Assembly (NCBI GenBank): GCA_905181705.1
Contig: CAJIYP010000004.1
Coordinates: forward strand, 1-61,195
Length of the DNA stretch: 61,195 bases
Source of the DNA: Cryomorphaceae bacterium BACL29 MAG-121220-bin8
GTDB taxonomy: Bacteria; Bacteroidota; Bacteroidia; Flavobacteriales; Flavobacteriaceae
Direction: 5' to 3'
The translations under genes and the position numbers were made by a program. Of the stretch, positions 18,010 to 27,310 are shown in pieces; position 1 is the first letter of the stretch, and each line of letters opens with the position of its first letter. The notes beneath the pieces are model-generated. The model was not told the DNA's origin. It did not search any database and worked only from the letters and a program-made list of their open reading frames with translations.

Positions 18010-21000
18010 ATGAAAGTATTACTTGTAATATTCCTTTTATTATTTAACTATTCCTTTAGTCAAGAAACGGTTTTTGAATTATTAAATTCAAATCAAACAG
18101 GAGTTGAATTTAATAACGTTATTGAAGACAAGAAGGAGCATAACATTTTACTTTATGCAAATTATTATGGTGGGGCTGGAGTAGGTATTGCAGACTTTAA
18201 TAACGACGGATTACAAGATATTTATTTGGCAGGAAACCTTGTTGGAGATAAAATATACCGCAACGATGGCGATTTAAAATTTACCGATCTTACAATGGAT
18301 TCAGGAATTTTAGATGATGGTTCTTGGTCATCTGGAGTTTCAATTGCAGATGTTAATCAAGATGGACTCGTTGATATTTATATTAGTAAGGAGCTATACG
18401 ATGACAAACCTGACTTAAGGAGAAACAAACTTTATATAAATATGGGTAATTTCAAATTTGTTGAAGTTGCCCAAAAGTGGGGTGTGGATGTTTCTGCAAG
18501 AACCCGGCATGCTGTTTTTTTTGATTATAATAACGATGGACTATTGGATTTATATCTTTTAAATCAACCTCCAAATCCAGGAAATTATTCCAAGTTTTTT
18601 GGTGCTGACTTAACATTACCAAAATATTCTTTGCAGCTTTTTAAAAATTCCGGAAATAGCACTTTTGTTGATGTCACTAAAGAAGCTGGATTATTTAGAA
18701 CTGGATTTCCAAATGCAGTAGTAGCTTCAGATTTTAATAAAGATGGATTTACTGATTTATATGTTGCTAATGATTTTGATGCTCCTGATTTTTATTATAT
18801 AAATAATGGAGACGGAACCTTTTCATATAACACAGAGAAGTCATTAAAACACACTTCTTTTTACAGCATGGGTGTGGATTCCGCTGATATCAATAACGAT
18901 GGTTTATTGGATGTGATGGTAGTGGACATGACGGCTGAAGATAATTTTAGATTAAAATCAAATATGAGCGCTATGAACCCTTCTACTTTTTGGAAAGTAG
19001 TAAAGGATGGAGGCCACTTTCAGTACATGTTTAATACGCTACAGATCAATAATGGAGATGATACTTTTAGTGACGTAGCACAATTCACTAACACCTCTTC
19101 TACAGATTGGAGCTGGGCAAATTTGATTGCAGACTTTGATAATGATGGTCTCAAAGATATTTATGTCACTAATGGTCTTTTAAGAGATATTAGAAATACC
19201 GATGCAGATAAAAAACTAGGTGAATTTGTTGTGAATTTTGCAGACCAATATGTTAAGGACAATCCCAATCAAGGAGATATAGATTTATTGGATATTCTTC
19301 CACTTGACAAGGCTCTAGAAATAGTTCCAAGTGTAAAACTCAAAAATTATTTCTATAAAAATTATGGAAATTTGAACCTCAAAAATGAAACCAAAAAATG
19401 GGGACTTGATCAGCTTTCGTTCTCTAACGGAGCTTCCTATGCAGATTTAGATAATGACGGAGATTTAGAAATTGTAGTTAATAATGTGAATGAAAAAGCA
19501 TTTTTATATAAAAACAACACCTCAGAACTACGTAACAGTTCTTACTTAAGGATTTTTTTAAAAGATCAAAATAATAATACTTTATTGGGTACTAAAGCAG
19601 ATGTTTATTCCAATGGAAGCCGTCAGTTTTTTGAAACAACAAACGTTAGAGGAATCTATTCAAGTAGTGAAGACGTAATTCATTTTGGACTTGGAAATAA
19701 TGATAAAATTGATAGTTTGATTGTTACTTGGCCCAATAAATCTGTATCAAAATTATTTGATGTTAAGACAAATCAAAACTTAACTTTATACTCTTCCTCA
19801 GGTAAAATTTATAAGGATTTAACGAACTCCAATAAATCTAAATTATTTAAAGAAGACAGATCTAAAATAAATTATACTCACATTGAAAATATATTTGACG
19901 ATTATCAAAAACAAATTTTACTTCCCCACAAACTTTCAAGATTTGGGCCTGCAGTTGCAGTTGCAGATGTAAATAATGATAAATTAGAGGATATATATAT
20001 AGGAAGTGCTTCTGGAAAATTATCACAATTATTTCTTCAAACACCAGAGGGAGAATTCATTCTTTCACAGAACCAACCATGGAAATCACATAAGGTATTG
20101 GAAGATGTGGATGCTATTTTTTTTGATTCTGATAACGATGGGGATAAGGATTTATATGTTGTTAGCGGAGGAAATGAATTTGCCCCAAATTCAAGCACAT
20201 ACTTAGACAGATTATACATTAATGACGGTGAGGGTGTTTATACTTTTAATCGTGATTTATTGCCAAGTAATTATAATTCGGGATCTGTGGTGAAGCCATA
20301 TGATTTTGATAAAGATGGAGATTTGGATCTTTTTGTTGGTTCACGAATGATTCCGTGGAATTATCCAGAACCAGCATCAAGTCATTTACTAGTTAATAAT
20401 AATGGCAAGTTTTCTAATTACTATGACCCAAATAATAGTTTTAAGGATTTAGGATTAGTTACAGATGGAGTTTGGTCAGATTATGATTTAGATGGAGATA
20501 AAGATCTTTTTGTAGTAGGGGAATGGATGCCATTAACACTAATTAAAAATGAAAATGGAATCTTTAAAAAACAAAAATTAAATGACAGCTGTGATGAAGT
20601 TTACGGTTGGTGGTATTCAATTGAAACATCAGATTTAAATGGCGATGGACAACAGGATTTGGTTTTGGGTAATTTAGGAGAAAATTATAAGTATAAAGCC
20701 AGTAAAGAAGAACCTTTCGAAGTCTTTTACGACGATTTTGATGAAAATGGGGTCAAGGACATCGTTCTTGCTTATTACAATTATGGAATTCAATTTCCGC
20801 TTAGAGGATTTTCATGCTCTTCTCAACAAATACCGGAATTAAAAAGTAAGATTAAAAAATATGATTTATTTGCTTCTTTAGACGTGCAAGATGTTTATGG
20901 AGAAGTTAATTTAGAAAATGCCCTAAGACTACAAGCCAATTCATTTAAAAGTACAGTCTTGATAAACAAAAAAGGTAAGTTTTCAAATCAACCCTTACCA

Positions 21001-21312
21001 TATGAAGCTCAGTTGTCATCTATTAATGATTTTATAATTGATGATTTTAATGAAGATGGAATAAAAGATATTTTGGCTGTAGGAAATTTATATAATGCAG
21101 AAATCGAAACCACAAGAAATGATGCAGGAAACGGAATACTTTTAATTGGTAATGGAGATGGGCGTTTTCATTCCAAATTAAGAAAAGAAACAGGCTTTTA
21201 CGCTCCAAGTGATGCGAAAAAAATCATACCAATAACAATTAATAATAAAAGGGGGGTATTGGTAGGAAACAATAATGATTTATTGCAGTATTTTGAAACT
21301 AACAACCCATAA
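18010..21312 (+). CDS. FG-GAP/VCBS repeat protein with ASPIC/UnbV domain (CRTAC1-like)
   Basis: 1,100 residues with a signal peptide (about 1-18, ending NYSFSQ). Many FG-GAP-type repeats with calcium-loop motifs of the form D-x-N-x-D-G (ADFNNDGLQDIYLAG, SDFNKDGFTDLYVAN) build two beta-propellers, about 55-475 and 640-1,090. Between them lies an ASPIC/UnbV domain (about 510-600, SYLRIFLKD...VTWPNKS). Such proteins are exported, and in marine Bacteroidota they are often found beside SusC/SusD pairs; binding or surface roles are assumed, not shown. Its stop is 3 nt from the start of the FAD oxidoreductase gene, indicating one operon. Confidence 0.9.
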   Translation: MKVLLVIFLLLFNYSFSQETVFELLNSNQTGVEFNNVIEDKKEHNILLYANYYGGAGVGIADFNNDGLQDIYLAGNLVGDKIYRNDGDLKFTDLTMDSGILDDGSWSSGVSIADVNQDGLVDIYISKELYDDKPDLRRNKLYINMGNFKFVEVAQKWGVDVSARTRHAVFFDYNNDGLLDLYLLNQPPNPGNYSKFFGADLTLPKYSLQLFKNSGNSTFVDVTKEAGLFRTGFPNAVVASDFNKDGFTDLYVANDFDAPDFYYINNGDGTFSYNTEKSLKHTSFYSMGVDSADINNDGLLDVMVVDMTAEDNFRLKSNMSAMNPSTFWKVVKDGGHFQYMFNTLQINNGDDTFSDVAQFTNTSSTDWSWANLIADFDNDGLKDIYVTNGLLRDIRNTDADKKLGEFVVNFADQYVKDNPNQGDIDLLDILPLDKALEIVPSVKLKNYFYKNYGNLNLKNETKKWGLDQLSFSNGASYADLDNDGDLEIVVNNVNEKAFLYKNNTSELRNSSYLRIFLKDQNNNTLLGTKADVYSNGSRQFFETTNVRGIYSSSEDVIHFGLGNNDKIDSLIVTWPNKSVSKLFDVKTNQNLTLYSSSGKIYKDLTNSNKSKLFKEDRSKINYTHIENIFDDYQKQILLPHKLSRFGPAVAVADVNNDKLEDIYIGSASGKLSQLFLQTPEGEFILSQNQPWKSHKVLEDVDAIFFDSDNDGDKDLYVVSGGNEFAPNSSTYLDRLYINDGEGVYTFNRDLLPSNYNSGSVVKPYDFDKDGDLDLFVGSRMIPWNYPEPASSHLLVNNNGKFSNYYDPNNSFKDLGLVTDGVWSDYDLDGDKDLFVVGEWMPLTLIKNENGIFKKQKLNDSCDEVYGWWYSIETSDLNGDGQQDLVLGNLGENYKYKASKEEPFEVFYDDFDENGVKDIVLAYYNYGIQFPLRGFSCSSQQIPELKSKIKKYDLFASLDVQDVYGEVNLENALRLQANSFKSTVLINKKGKFSNQPLPYEAQLSSINDFIIDDFNEDGIKDILAVGNLYNAEIETTRNDAGNGILLIGNGDGRFHSKLRKETGFYAPSDAKKIIPITINNKRGVLVGNNNDLLQYFETNNP

Positions 21313-21315
21313 GAC

Positions 21316-23157
21316 ATGAATTTTAAGGTTTTGATTTATGTCTGTACAATTACCTTGTTCAGTTGTGCTAAACCTGAATATGATGTTGTAATTGTTGGTG
21401 GTGGGGCAAGTGGAATTACTGCCGCTATTCAATCATCAAGGCTCGGCTCCAAAACACTTTTAATTGAAAAAACAGATTGGTTAGGTGGGATGTTAACTTC
21501 GGCAGGGGTTAGCGCAATGGATGGAAATTATAATATGCCTGGCGGATTTATTAAAGAGTTTAGAGACAGCCTAGTCTCTTATTATGGATCTCTAGAAAAT
21601 CTAAAAACAGGCTGGGTTAGTAATATAATGTTTGAACCTTCTGTTGGAAATAAAATTTTAAATTCTATTGCTCAAACACAGGACAATTTAGAGATTGTTT
21701 TTAATTCAAGTGTAAAAAAAATTGATAATAAAAAAGGTAATTGGGAGGTGACTTTAGATTCAAATAGTGATTTACCAAAAGTCACTTCAAAAATTCTTAT
21801 AGATGCTACGGAGCTAGGAGATTTAATCCCCATACTTAACATCCCTTATTCAATTGGCATGGACTCTAATAGTCAATTTGCAGAAAAAATAGCTCCATTA
21901 AAGTCTAATAATATAATTCAAGATTTAACTTATGTAATGATTTTGAAGGATTATGGAAAAGACGTTACCATTAACGAACCTTTAAATTATAACAGAGAAG
22001 AGTTTTTGTGTTCCTATGATTCTAAGGAGTGTTTTAATTCAGATTTAAAACTTTGGTCAAAAGAAAATTTAATTTCTTACGGCAAACTTCCCAACGGGAA
22101 AATCATGATTAATTGGCCAATCTATGGAAATGATTATTATGTTAACTCTATAGAAATGAATGAAAGTGAAAGAGAATTTCATTACGAAAAAGCAAAGCAG
22201 AAATCTCTTAGATTTTTATACTTTATACAAACTGAGTTGAATTACAATAACTTATCGATTGACAAGCAAGAATTTTTAACAAAAGATGGGTTTCCAAAAA
22301 TACCTTATTACAGAGAGTCTAGAAGAATTAAAGGGAAAGTTACTTTAAATTTGAATCATATTAAAGATCCATATTCTCATAAGTATTCCATTTATAAAAC
22401 AGGGATTGCAGTAGGGGATTATCCAGTAGATCATCATCATAATGCTCATCCAAAATATAAAGAATTACCAAAATTAGATTTTTATCCAATACCATCTTAT
22501 TCTGTTCCATTAGGAAGTTTGATTCCTGAGAATATTAATAATTTTATAGTCATTGAAAAATCTATTTCTGTCTCGAATCTTGTAAATGGAACAACTAGAC
22601 TTCAGCCAGTAGTAATGCAAATTGGTCAAGCAGCAGCTATTTTAGCTTACTTAGCCGTTTCTGAGAATAAGAATATCGATAAAGTTAATATTAGAGAGGT
22701 TCAATTAGAAATTTTAAAAAATAAAGGATATATCCAGCCTTTCGTTGATGTAAATTTAGCTCATCCAAATTTTATAAGTTATCAAAAAATAGGGGCTTGT
22801 GGTATTTTAAAAGGTAAAGGAATTAATATTGGATGGGAAAATAAGACCTTATTTTACCCAGAAAATGATTTAAAAATTGAAGATTTAGATTTTAGTAATT
22901 ATAATACTTATAAAAAACATCCTTTTCCAAAATCATTAACTATATCAAATATTTTAGATTGGGTAATTAAGATAAAAACAAATCAAAAATTAAATTATAA
23001 TTCAGAATTTTTTTGGGAAGATTTAGGTTTAGATAAAAATGACTTGAATAAGACTATTAAAAGAGGAGAGTTTTCTGTTGTAATAGACAAATTACTTGAT
23101 CCCTTCTCCTCATTCAATATTGATTTTGATGGTGAAATTATTAATAATGATTTATAA
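21316..23157 (+). CDS. FAD-dependent oxidoreductase lipoprotein (PF12831 type)
   Basis: 613 residues; lipobox TLFSC with Cys17. The Rossmann FAD motif VVIVGGGASGITAAI (25-39) and the downstream KTDWLGGMLTSAG are typical of the FAD_oxidored family, which in Bacteroidota are often labelled xanthan-lyase-like without biochemical support. Later segments YRESRRIKGKVTL and NGTTRLQPVVMQIGQAAA also fit. FAD-binding lipoproteins must be exported unfolded by Sec and loaded outside the cytoplasm, a notable point. Co-transcribed with the CRTAC1-like gene (3 nt gap), it probably acts on a product of the glycan locus. Substrate unknown. Confidence 0.85.
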   Translation: MNFKVLIYVCTITLFSCAKPEYDVVIVGGGASGITAAIQSSRLGSKTLLIEKTDWLGGMLTSAGVSAMDGNYNMPGGFIKEFRDSLVSYYGSLENLKTGWVSNIMFEPSVGNKILNSIAQTQDNLEIVFNSSVKKIDNKKGNWEVTLDSNSDLPKVTSKILIDATELGDLIPILNIPYSIGMDSNSQFAEKIAPLKSNNIIQDLTYVMILKDYGKDVTINEPLNYNREEFLCSYDSKECFNSDLKLWSKENLISYGKLPNGKIMINWPIYGNDYYVNSIEMNESEREFHYEKAKQKSLRFLYFIQTELNYNNLSIDKQEFLTKDGFPKIPYYRESRRIKGKVTLNLNHIKDPYSHKYSIYKTGIAVGDYPVDHHHNAHPKYKELPKLDFYPIPSYSVPLGSLIPENINNFIVIEKSISVSNLVNGTTRLQPVVMQIGQAAAILAYLAVSENKNIDKVNIREVQLEILKNKGYIQPFVDVNLAHPNFISYQKIGACGILKGKGINIGWENKTLFYPENDLKIEDLDFSNYNTYKKHPFPKSLTISNILDWVIKIKTNQKLNYNSEFFWEDLGLDKNDLNKTIKRGEFSVVIDKLLDPFSSFNIDFDGEIINNDL

Positions 23158-23175
23158 ATCATTAATTTCACATAA

Positions 23176-23322
23176 ATGAAAAAAGAAACATTTCTTTTGA
23201 TTTTAAGAATAGGTTTTTCTCTGATGATTATAGCATACTTTATAAGAATCAAACAAGCAATTAACGACAACAAAAATGATTCTTTTTCTAAAAGCTCTGA
23301 AATTCATGAAGTTTTAGATTAA
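23176..23322 (+). CDS. Small single-pass membrane protein, unknown function
   Basis: 48 codons from ATG at 23176 to TAA at 23320-23322. One hydrophobic helix (about residues 6-23) follows Lys2-Lys3, and the tail is polar and acidic/Ser-rich (about 24-48). No family recognised. It sits between the FAD oxidoreductase (18 nt after its stop) and the GNAT gene (7 nt before its start), in the same direction and with tight spacing, which favours a real gene over chance. Confidence 0.6.
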   Translation: MKKETFLLILRIGFSLMIIAYFIRIKQAINDNKNDSFSKSSEIHEVLD

Positions 23323-23329
23323 TTTTTAT

Positions 23330-23833
23330 ATGGTAATAAGAGTAGCGAATAGCAAAGATGTAAGTAGAGTAGTTGAGATCACTAATGCTTGTGGAAATCA
23401 CATGATTTCTCAAAATATTTTTCAGTGGGATAACAATTATCCAAATAAAGAAGTTTTTGATCAAGATGTTTTAGTAGATGCTTTATATGTCATTGAAAAC
23501 AAGTCAGAAGTTTTAGGTTGTATATGTATTTCTATCAAAATAGATGATGTTTACAAAAACGTTAATTGGTTGACTCCAAATCATAAGAATGTTTACTTGC
23601 ACAGGCTAGCTATTCATCCTGATTTTCAAGGACAAGGTCTAGCGCTCAAACTAATGGAATATGCCGAAGAATTTACTGTCAAAAAAAAATATAAATCTAT
23701 ACGTTTAGATACATTTAGTGGCAATCCAAAAAACAATAAATTTTATACTCTTCAAGGCTATACTAAATTGGAAAAAATCTTTTATAGAAATCAAAGTGAT
23801 ATGCCTTTCCATTGCTATGAAAAGATTTTATAA
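23330..23833 (+). CDS. GNAT-family N-acetyltransferase
   Basis: 167 residues. The acetyl-CoA binding motif A is clear in LHRLAIHPDFQGQGLALKLM (about 103-122, Q-x-x-G-x-G/A type), followed by motif B-like SIRLDTFSGNPKNNKFYTLQGY. The fold covers the whole protein and there is no export signal, so it is cytosolic. The acceptor (amino acid, peptide or small amine) cannot be inferred. It lies 7 nt after a small membrane-protein gene. Confidence 0.88.
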   Translation: MVIRVANSKDVSRVVEITNACGNHMISQNIFQWDNNYPNKEVFDQDVLVDALYVIENKSEVLGCICISIKIDDVYKNVNWLTPNHKNVYLHRLAIHPDFQGQGLALKLMEYAEEFTVKKKYKSIRLDTFSGNPKNNKFYTLQGYTKLEKIFYRNQSDMPFHCYEKIL

Positions 23834-23843
23834 TTTAATCACG

Positions 23844-23851
23844 TATTTTTG
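23844..23851 (+). promoter_or_regulatory. possible promoter -7 element for lpxH-hflX
   Basis: TATTTTTG matches TAnnTTTG and lies 48 nt before the lpxH start. No good TTTG is seen 17-23 nt upstream. A near-perfect palindrome, GAAAGAT-T-ATCTTTC (23875-23889), sits between this element and the ATG and could be an operator or a small leader hairpin. Confidence 0.35.
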
Positions 23852-23899
23852 TACAAAATAGATTTATAATTAACGAAAGATTATCTTTCAATAAATAAG

Positions 23900-24691
23900 A
23901 TGAAAAAGACAACGAGCTTTTTGAACATTGAACTAAAAGAAGGTAAAAAAATCTATTTTTCATCTGATAATCATCTTGGCGCGCCAAATCATAGCGATAG
24001 TATAATTAGAGAAAAAAGGTTTGTTAAATGGTTAGATTCTATTAAAGAAGATGCATCTTCAATTTTTTTACTTGGAGATTTATTTGATTTTTGGTTTGAA
24101 TATAAAAAGGTAGTTCCTAAAGGATTTATTAGAGTTTTGGGAAAGCTTGCTGAAATATCCGATTCAGGAATTCCAATATATTTCTTTGTTGGGAATCACG
24201 ATATGTGGATGGATGGATATTTTGAAGAAGAATTAAATATTCAGGTATTTCATAGTCCTCAAAAATTTAGCATAAACAGTAAAAATTTTTTTATTGGGCA
24301 CGGGGACGGATTAGGACCTGGTGACAAAGGATTTAAAAGAATGAAAAAAGTTTTTAAAAGTTCAATTTCTAAATTCTTTTTTAGTTGGCTTCATCCAGAC
24401 TTTGGAGTAAGAATAGCTCAATATTTATCTACTAAGAATAAATTATTATCGGGTGTTGATGATATTGAGTATAAAGGAGAAGACAAAGAATGGCTAGTAC
24501 AATATTGTAAGAAAATTTTAACTAAAGAAAAGTTTGACTTCTTTGTTTTTGGACATAGACACCTTCCGTTGGATATTAAAATTTCAGACTTTTCTAAATA
24601 CATAAATTTGGGAGATTGGATTTCTTATTTTTCTTATGCCGTTTTTGATGGTACTAATCTGGAATTAAAATTTCACAAAGACAAGGCCTAG
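23900..24691 (+). CDS. lpxH: UDP-2,3-diacylglucosamine diphosphatase family phosphoesterase (LpxH-like)
   Basis: 263 residues. Calcineurin-like metallophosphoesterase motifs are complete: D-x-H (Asp23, His25 in SSDNHLG), GDLFDFW at 59-65, GNHD at 98-101, GHGDGLGPGD at about 134, and FGHRH near 218. The GDLFDFWFEY segment is characteristic of LpxH. The enzyme hydrolyses UDP-2,3-diacylglucosamine to lipid X in lipid A synthesis, at the inner face of the cytoplasmic membrane. hflX starts 6 nt downstream. Confidence 0.88.
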   Translation: MKKTTSFLNIELKEGKKIYFSSDNHLGAPNHSDSIIREKRFVKWLDSIKEDASSIFLLGDLFDFWFEYKKVVPKGFIRVLGKLAEISDSGIPIYFFVGNHDMWMDGYFEEELNIQVFHSPQKFSINSKNFFIGHGDGLGPGDKGFKRMKKVFKSSISKFFFSWLHPDFGVRIAQYLSTKNKLLSGVDDIEYKGEDKEWLVQYCKKILTKEKFDFFVFGHRHLPLDIKISDFSKYINLGDWISYFSYAVFDGTNLELKFHKDKA

Positions 24692-24697
24692 TAATTT

Positions 24698-25897
24698 ATG
24701 ATAGAGAAATCAGACTCAGCATTAGAAAAAACAATTCTTGTTGGAATAATCACATTAAACCAATCCAAAAAAGTACTAGAAGAGTATTTAGATGAATTAA
24801 GTTTTTTAACCTTCACTGCTGGAGGGGAAGTAATTAAAAGATTTACCCAGAAAATGGATTCTCCCGATCCAAAACTTTTTTTAGGGAAAGGAAAAATGGA
24901 AGAACTAGCCTCTTACATTAAAAGACAAGAAATAAATTCAGTAATTTTTGATGACGAACTTACCCCCGCACAACAATTAAATATTGAGAAATTTTTAAAA
25001 TGTAAAATTATAGATAGAACAGGCCTAATTCTGGATATTTTTGCCCAGAGAGCCAAAACTAGTTATGCAAGAAATCAAGTTGAGCTAGCTCAATATCAAT
25101 ATATACTACCAAGGCTTAAAGGTCTTTGGACTCACCTTGAAAGACAGAAGGGTGGAATTGGAATGCGTGGACCTGGTGAAACTGAAATTGAGACAGATAG
25201 AAGAATTGTTAGAAATAAAATTACTTTATTAAAAAAGAAGTTAGTATCAATCGACAAACAAATGTCTACCCAAAGAGGAAATAGAGGTTCTTTGGTTAGA
25301 GTTTCTCTTGTTGGATATACTAATGTTGGTAAATCTACATTAATGAATTCTCTTTCGAAAGCAGATGTTTTTGCAGAAAACAAGTTATTTGCTACTCTTG
25401 ATACCACTGTAAGAAAAGTTGTTATTGAAAATATGCCATTTCTACTTACAGATACGGTTGGTTTTATTAGAAAACTTCCGACTCAGCTAGTAGATTCTTT
25501 TAAAAGTACTTTGACTGAAATTACGGAAGCAGATTTGTTGGTTCATGTAATTGATATTTCTCATCCAAATTATGATGACCACATAAAATCAGTAAATTTT
25601 ATATTGAGTGAAATTGATGCTCATGAAAAACCAATATTAATGGTGTTTAATAAAACAGATAAATACCTTGAAAATAATGAAGCAGTAAAAGATAAGTTTG
25701 ATATTGAATTTGAAGACAAGAGTTTAAAAACACTAAAGTCTACGCTTATAAAAGAATATAAAAACAGATCTTATTTTATTTCAGCTTTAAATAAACTAGA
25801 TATAAATGATTTGAGAAAAGAACTTTATAAAAAAGTTAGAAAAATACATGTTACAAAGTTTCCTTACAATGCTTTTTTGTACCCTGATATTGATTGA
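24698..25897 (+). CDS. hflX: Ribosome-associated GTPase HflX
   Basis: 399 residues. The HflX N-terminal domain (about 10-195) contains the family block GGIGMRGPGETEIETDRR (about 152-169) and a coiled coil. The GTPase domain follows with G1 GYTNVGKS (206-213), G3 DTVG (252-255) and G4 NKTD (318-321). HflX splits stalled ribosomes after stress. The last 34 bp overlap the convergent DUF3078 gene. Operon with lpxH. Confidence 0.96.
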   Translation: MIEKSDSALEKTILVGIITLNQSKKVLEEYLDELSFLTFTAGGEVIKRFTQKMDSPDPKLFLGKGKMEELASYIKRQEINSVIFDDELTPAQQLNIEKFLKCKIIDRTGLILDIFAQRAKTSYARNQVELAQYQYILPRLKGLWTHLERQKGGIGMRGPGETEIETDRRIVRNKITLLKKKLVSIDKQMSTQRGNRGSLVRVSLVGYTNVGKSTLMNSLSKADVFAENKLFATLDTTVRKVVIENMPFLLTDTVGFIRKLPTQLVDSFKSTLTEITEADLLVHVIDISHPNYDDHIKSVNFILSEIDAHEKPILMVFNKTDKYLENNEAVKDKFDIEFEDKSLKTLKSTLIKEYKNRSYFISALNKLDINDLRKELYKKVRKIHVTKFPYNAFLYPDID

Positions 25898-26790
25898 AGA
25901 TCTATATTAAGGCCTACTCCTAACACCTCTCTTATCTGCATTCTTTTAATTTCATTGTCATCGTAAACAAATTGAAATATAAGGTTGGTAGATATAAATT
26001 CGTTCACTTGCATAGAAACATTTAAAGTATAATCAAAATCAATATTTTTTGGCCTGTCTAAGTAATCTGAATACAAACTTAACCTGTTCTCTAGTATAAT
26101 GTTTTCATATATTTCAGTTTTATAAAAAGAACGAATAGAAGCGCCAAGTTCAAATCTACTATTTCCATTATTTTTTACTCCAAAATAGGATTCGTTTTCA
26201 GCTAGGTTTTTGGTAAAAAATCTATTTACTAATATTAGTTTTCCAGTCATTGGAGCAATATTCACCCATAAGTTTTCATCTTTTTTCCAATATAATCCTA
26301 CTCCAAGTTGAGTTGTTGCTGGGGAAAAAAACCTTGATTTTTCTGTTCTATTAGGGTTTCCGTTAGAGTCTTTACCAAAACGATAACCCTTCGCTAATTG
26401 AGTTTGAAAATTGAAAAAACTTGAATAACTCCATTTACCTATGAAATCATTATTAAACTTTTTACCAACTACTGAGTTGATTTCAACTCTATCATCTGTT
26501 TTTTTTAAAAATTCACTTCCGCTAATTTTATTTAGTCCAAAAGCACTTAATATTTTTGTGTCCCAAGCCCATCCATTATCATAATAACTAATGTTATAAT
26601 TTATTTTAAGAGTTCCAGAAATACTGCTTTGACCACCAGAAGTCCAATTACTAAAACTAGACTGATTTACAAGAAAAACAGCTCTACCATTTTTTTTCCA
26701 ATTAGAATCCACACTTAGGCTATCAATATTTTCTTGTGAAAAAATGAAGGAGCAAAAAATTAAAAGTAAAAAGGAATACAGAGAGTTCAA
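25864..26790 (-). CDS. DUF3078 outer-membrane beta-barrel-like protein
   Basis: 308 residues from the TTG at 26790. The frame stays open to an ATG at 26847, but that start would overlap the upstream gene by 50 bp and place 19 odd residues before the signal peptide. The TTG gives a clean signal (MNSLYSFLLL...IFSQ) and a 7-nt gap. The body has the DUF3078 signature (FLVNQSSFSNWTSGGQSS) and amphipathic strands suggesting an outer-membrane protein of unknown function. It is the last gene of the suf transcript. Its 3' end overlaps hflX. Confidence 0.85.
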   Translation of the reverse strand: MNSLYSFLLLIFCSFIFSQENIDSLSVDSNWKKNGRAVFLVNQSSFSNWTSGGQSSISGTLKINYNISYYDNGWAWDTKILSAFGLNKISGSEFLKKTDDRVEINSVVGKKFNNDFIGKWSYSSFFNFQTQLAKGYRFGKDSNGNPNRTEKSRFFSPATTQLGVGLYWKKDENLWVNIAPMTGKLILVNRFFTKNLAENESYFGVKNNGNSRFELGASIRSFYKTEIYENIILENRLSLYSDYLDRPKNIDFDYTLNVSMQVNEFISTNLIFQFVYDDNEIKRMQIREVLGVGLNIDLQSISGYKKAL

Positions 26791-26797
26791 ATCAGAA

Positions 26798-27310
26798 TTA
26801 ATTAATAGGTTTTTTAAATATTGGAACAGAGGAGCATGCTTCTCCAAACATTATTCTTTTGACAATAGGCTGAAGTCTATTGATTAGAAATGAATAGGAT
26901 GATTTTGGAATAGACTTTTTAGAACAACCTTTAATAATTACCGATTTGTTTTTATACTCAGATAAATCTAAAGAGTAAATTAAATTTCTAATAATTATAT
27001 GCTCCATTGCTTCTAAAGATCCAATGAAATTTTCAATATCATATTCCTTTAACGATTTTGATATAAGCATATATGCCCAATCTGGGATAATAGCATCATT
27101 GGAGCATTGAATAGAAATAAACATGCCTACGTATTGTTCCCAATTATGATTTTCAACAGATTTTCTAAAATCATTTTCAATTAAAATTAAATCATTTTTT
27201 AGCCAATTTTTTATGTCAAAAATAGATCTGGGGTTATTGGGAATTAATAAATCTAAATCAATAGTTTTTAAACTGCTATTCTCAATTTTATTTATAATTT
27301 CTCTTCCCAT
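26798..27310 (-). CDS. DUF2480 family protein
   Basis: 170 residues, soluble, no signal peptide. It matches the Bacteroidota-specific DUF2480 family (DLLIPNNPRSIFDIKNWL, the middle AIIPDWAYMLI, and the C-terminal KGCSKKSIPKSSY). Function unknown. Its stable place directly behind sufE/sufT-type genes suggests a link with Fe-S cluster work. Two conserved Cys, one in KGCSK and one in EACSS, could bind metal, but this is inference. The start lies immediately after the stop of the DUF59 gene (27311). Confidence 0.88.
   Translation of the reverse strand: MGREIINKIENSSLKTIDLDLLIPNNPRSIFDIKNWLKNDLILIENDFRKSVENHNWEQYVGMFISIQCSNDAIIPDWAYMLISKSLKEYDIENFIGSLEAMEHIIIRNLIYSLDLSEYKNKSVIIKGCSKKSIPKSSYSFLINRLQPIVKRIMFGEACSSVPIFKKPIN

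Noticed and set aside
26791..26847. ATG 26847 as start of the DUF3078 gene
   Set aside because: It would overlap the upstream gene by 50 bp and put extra residues ahead of a good signal peptide; TTG 26790 is preferred.
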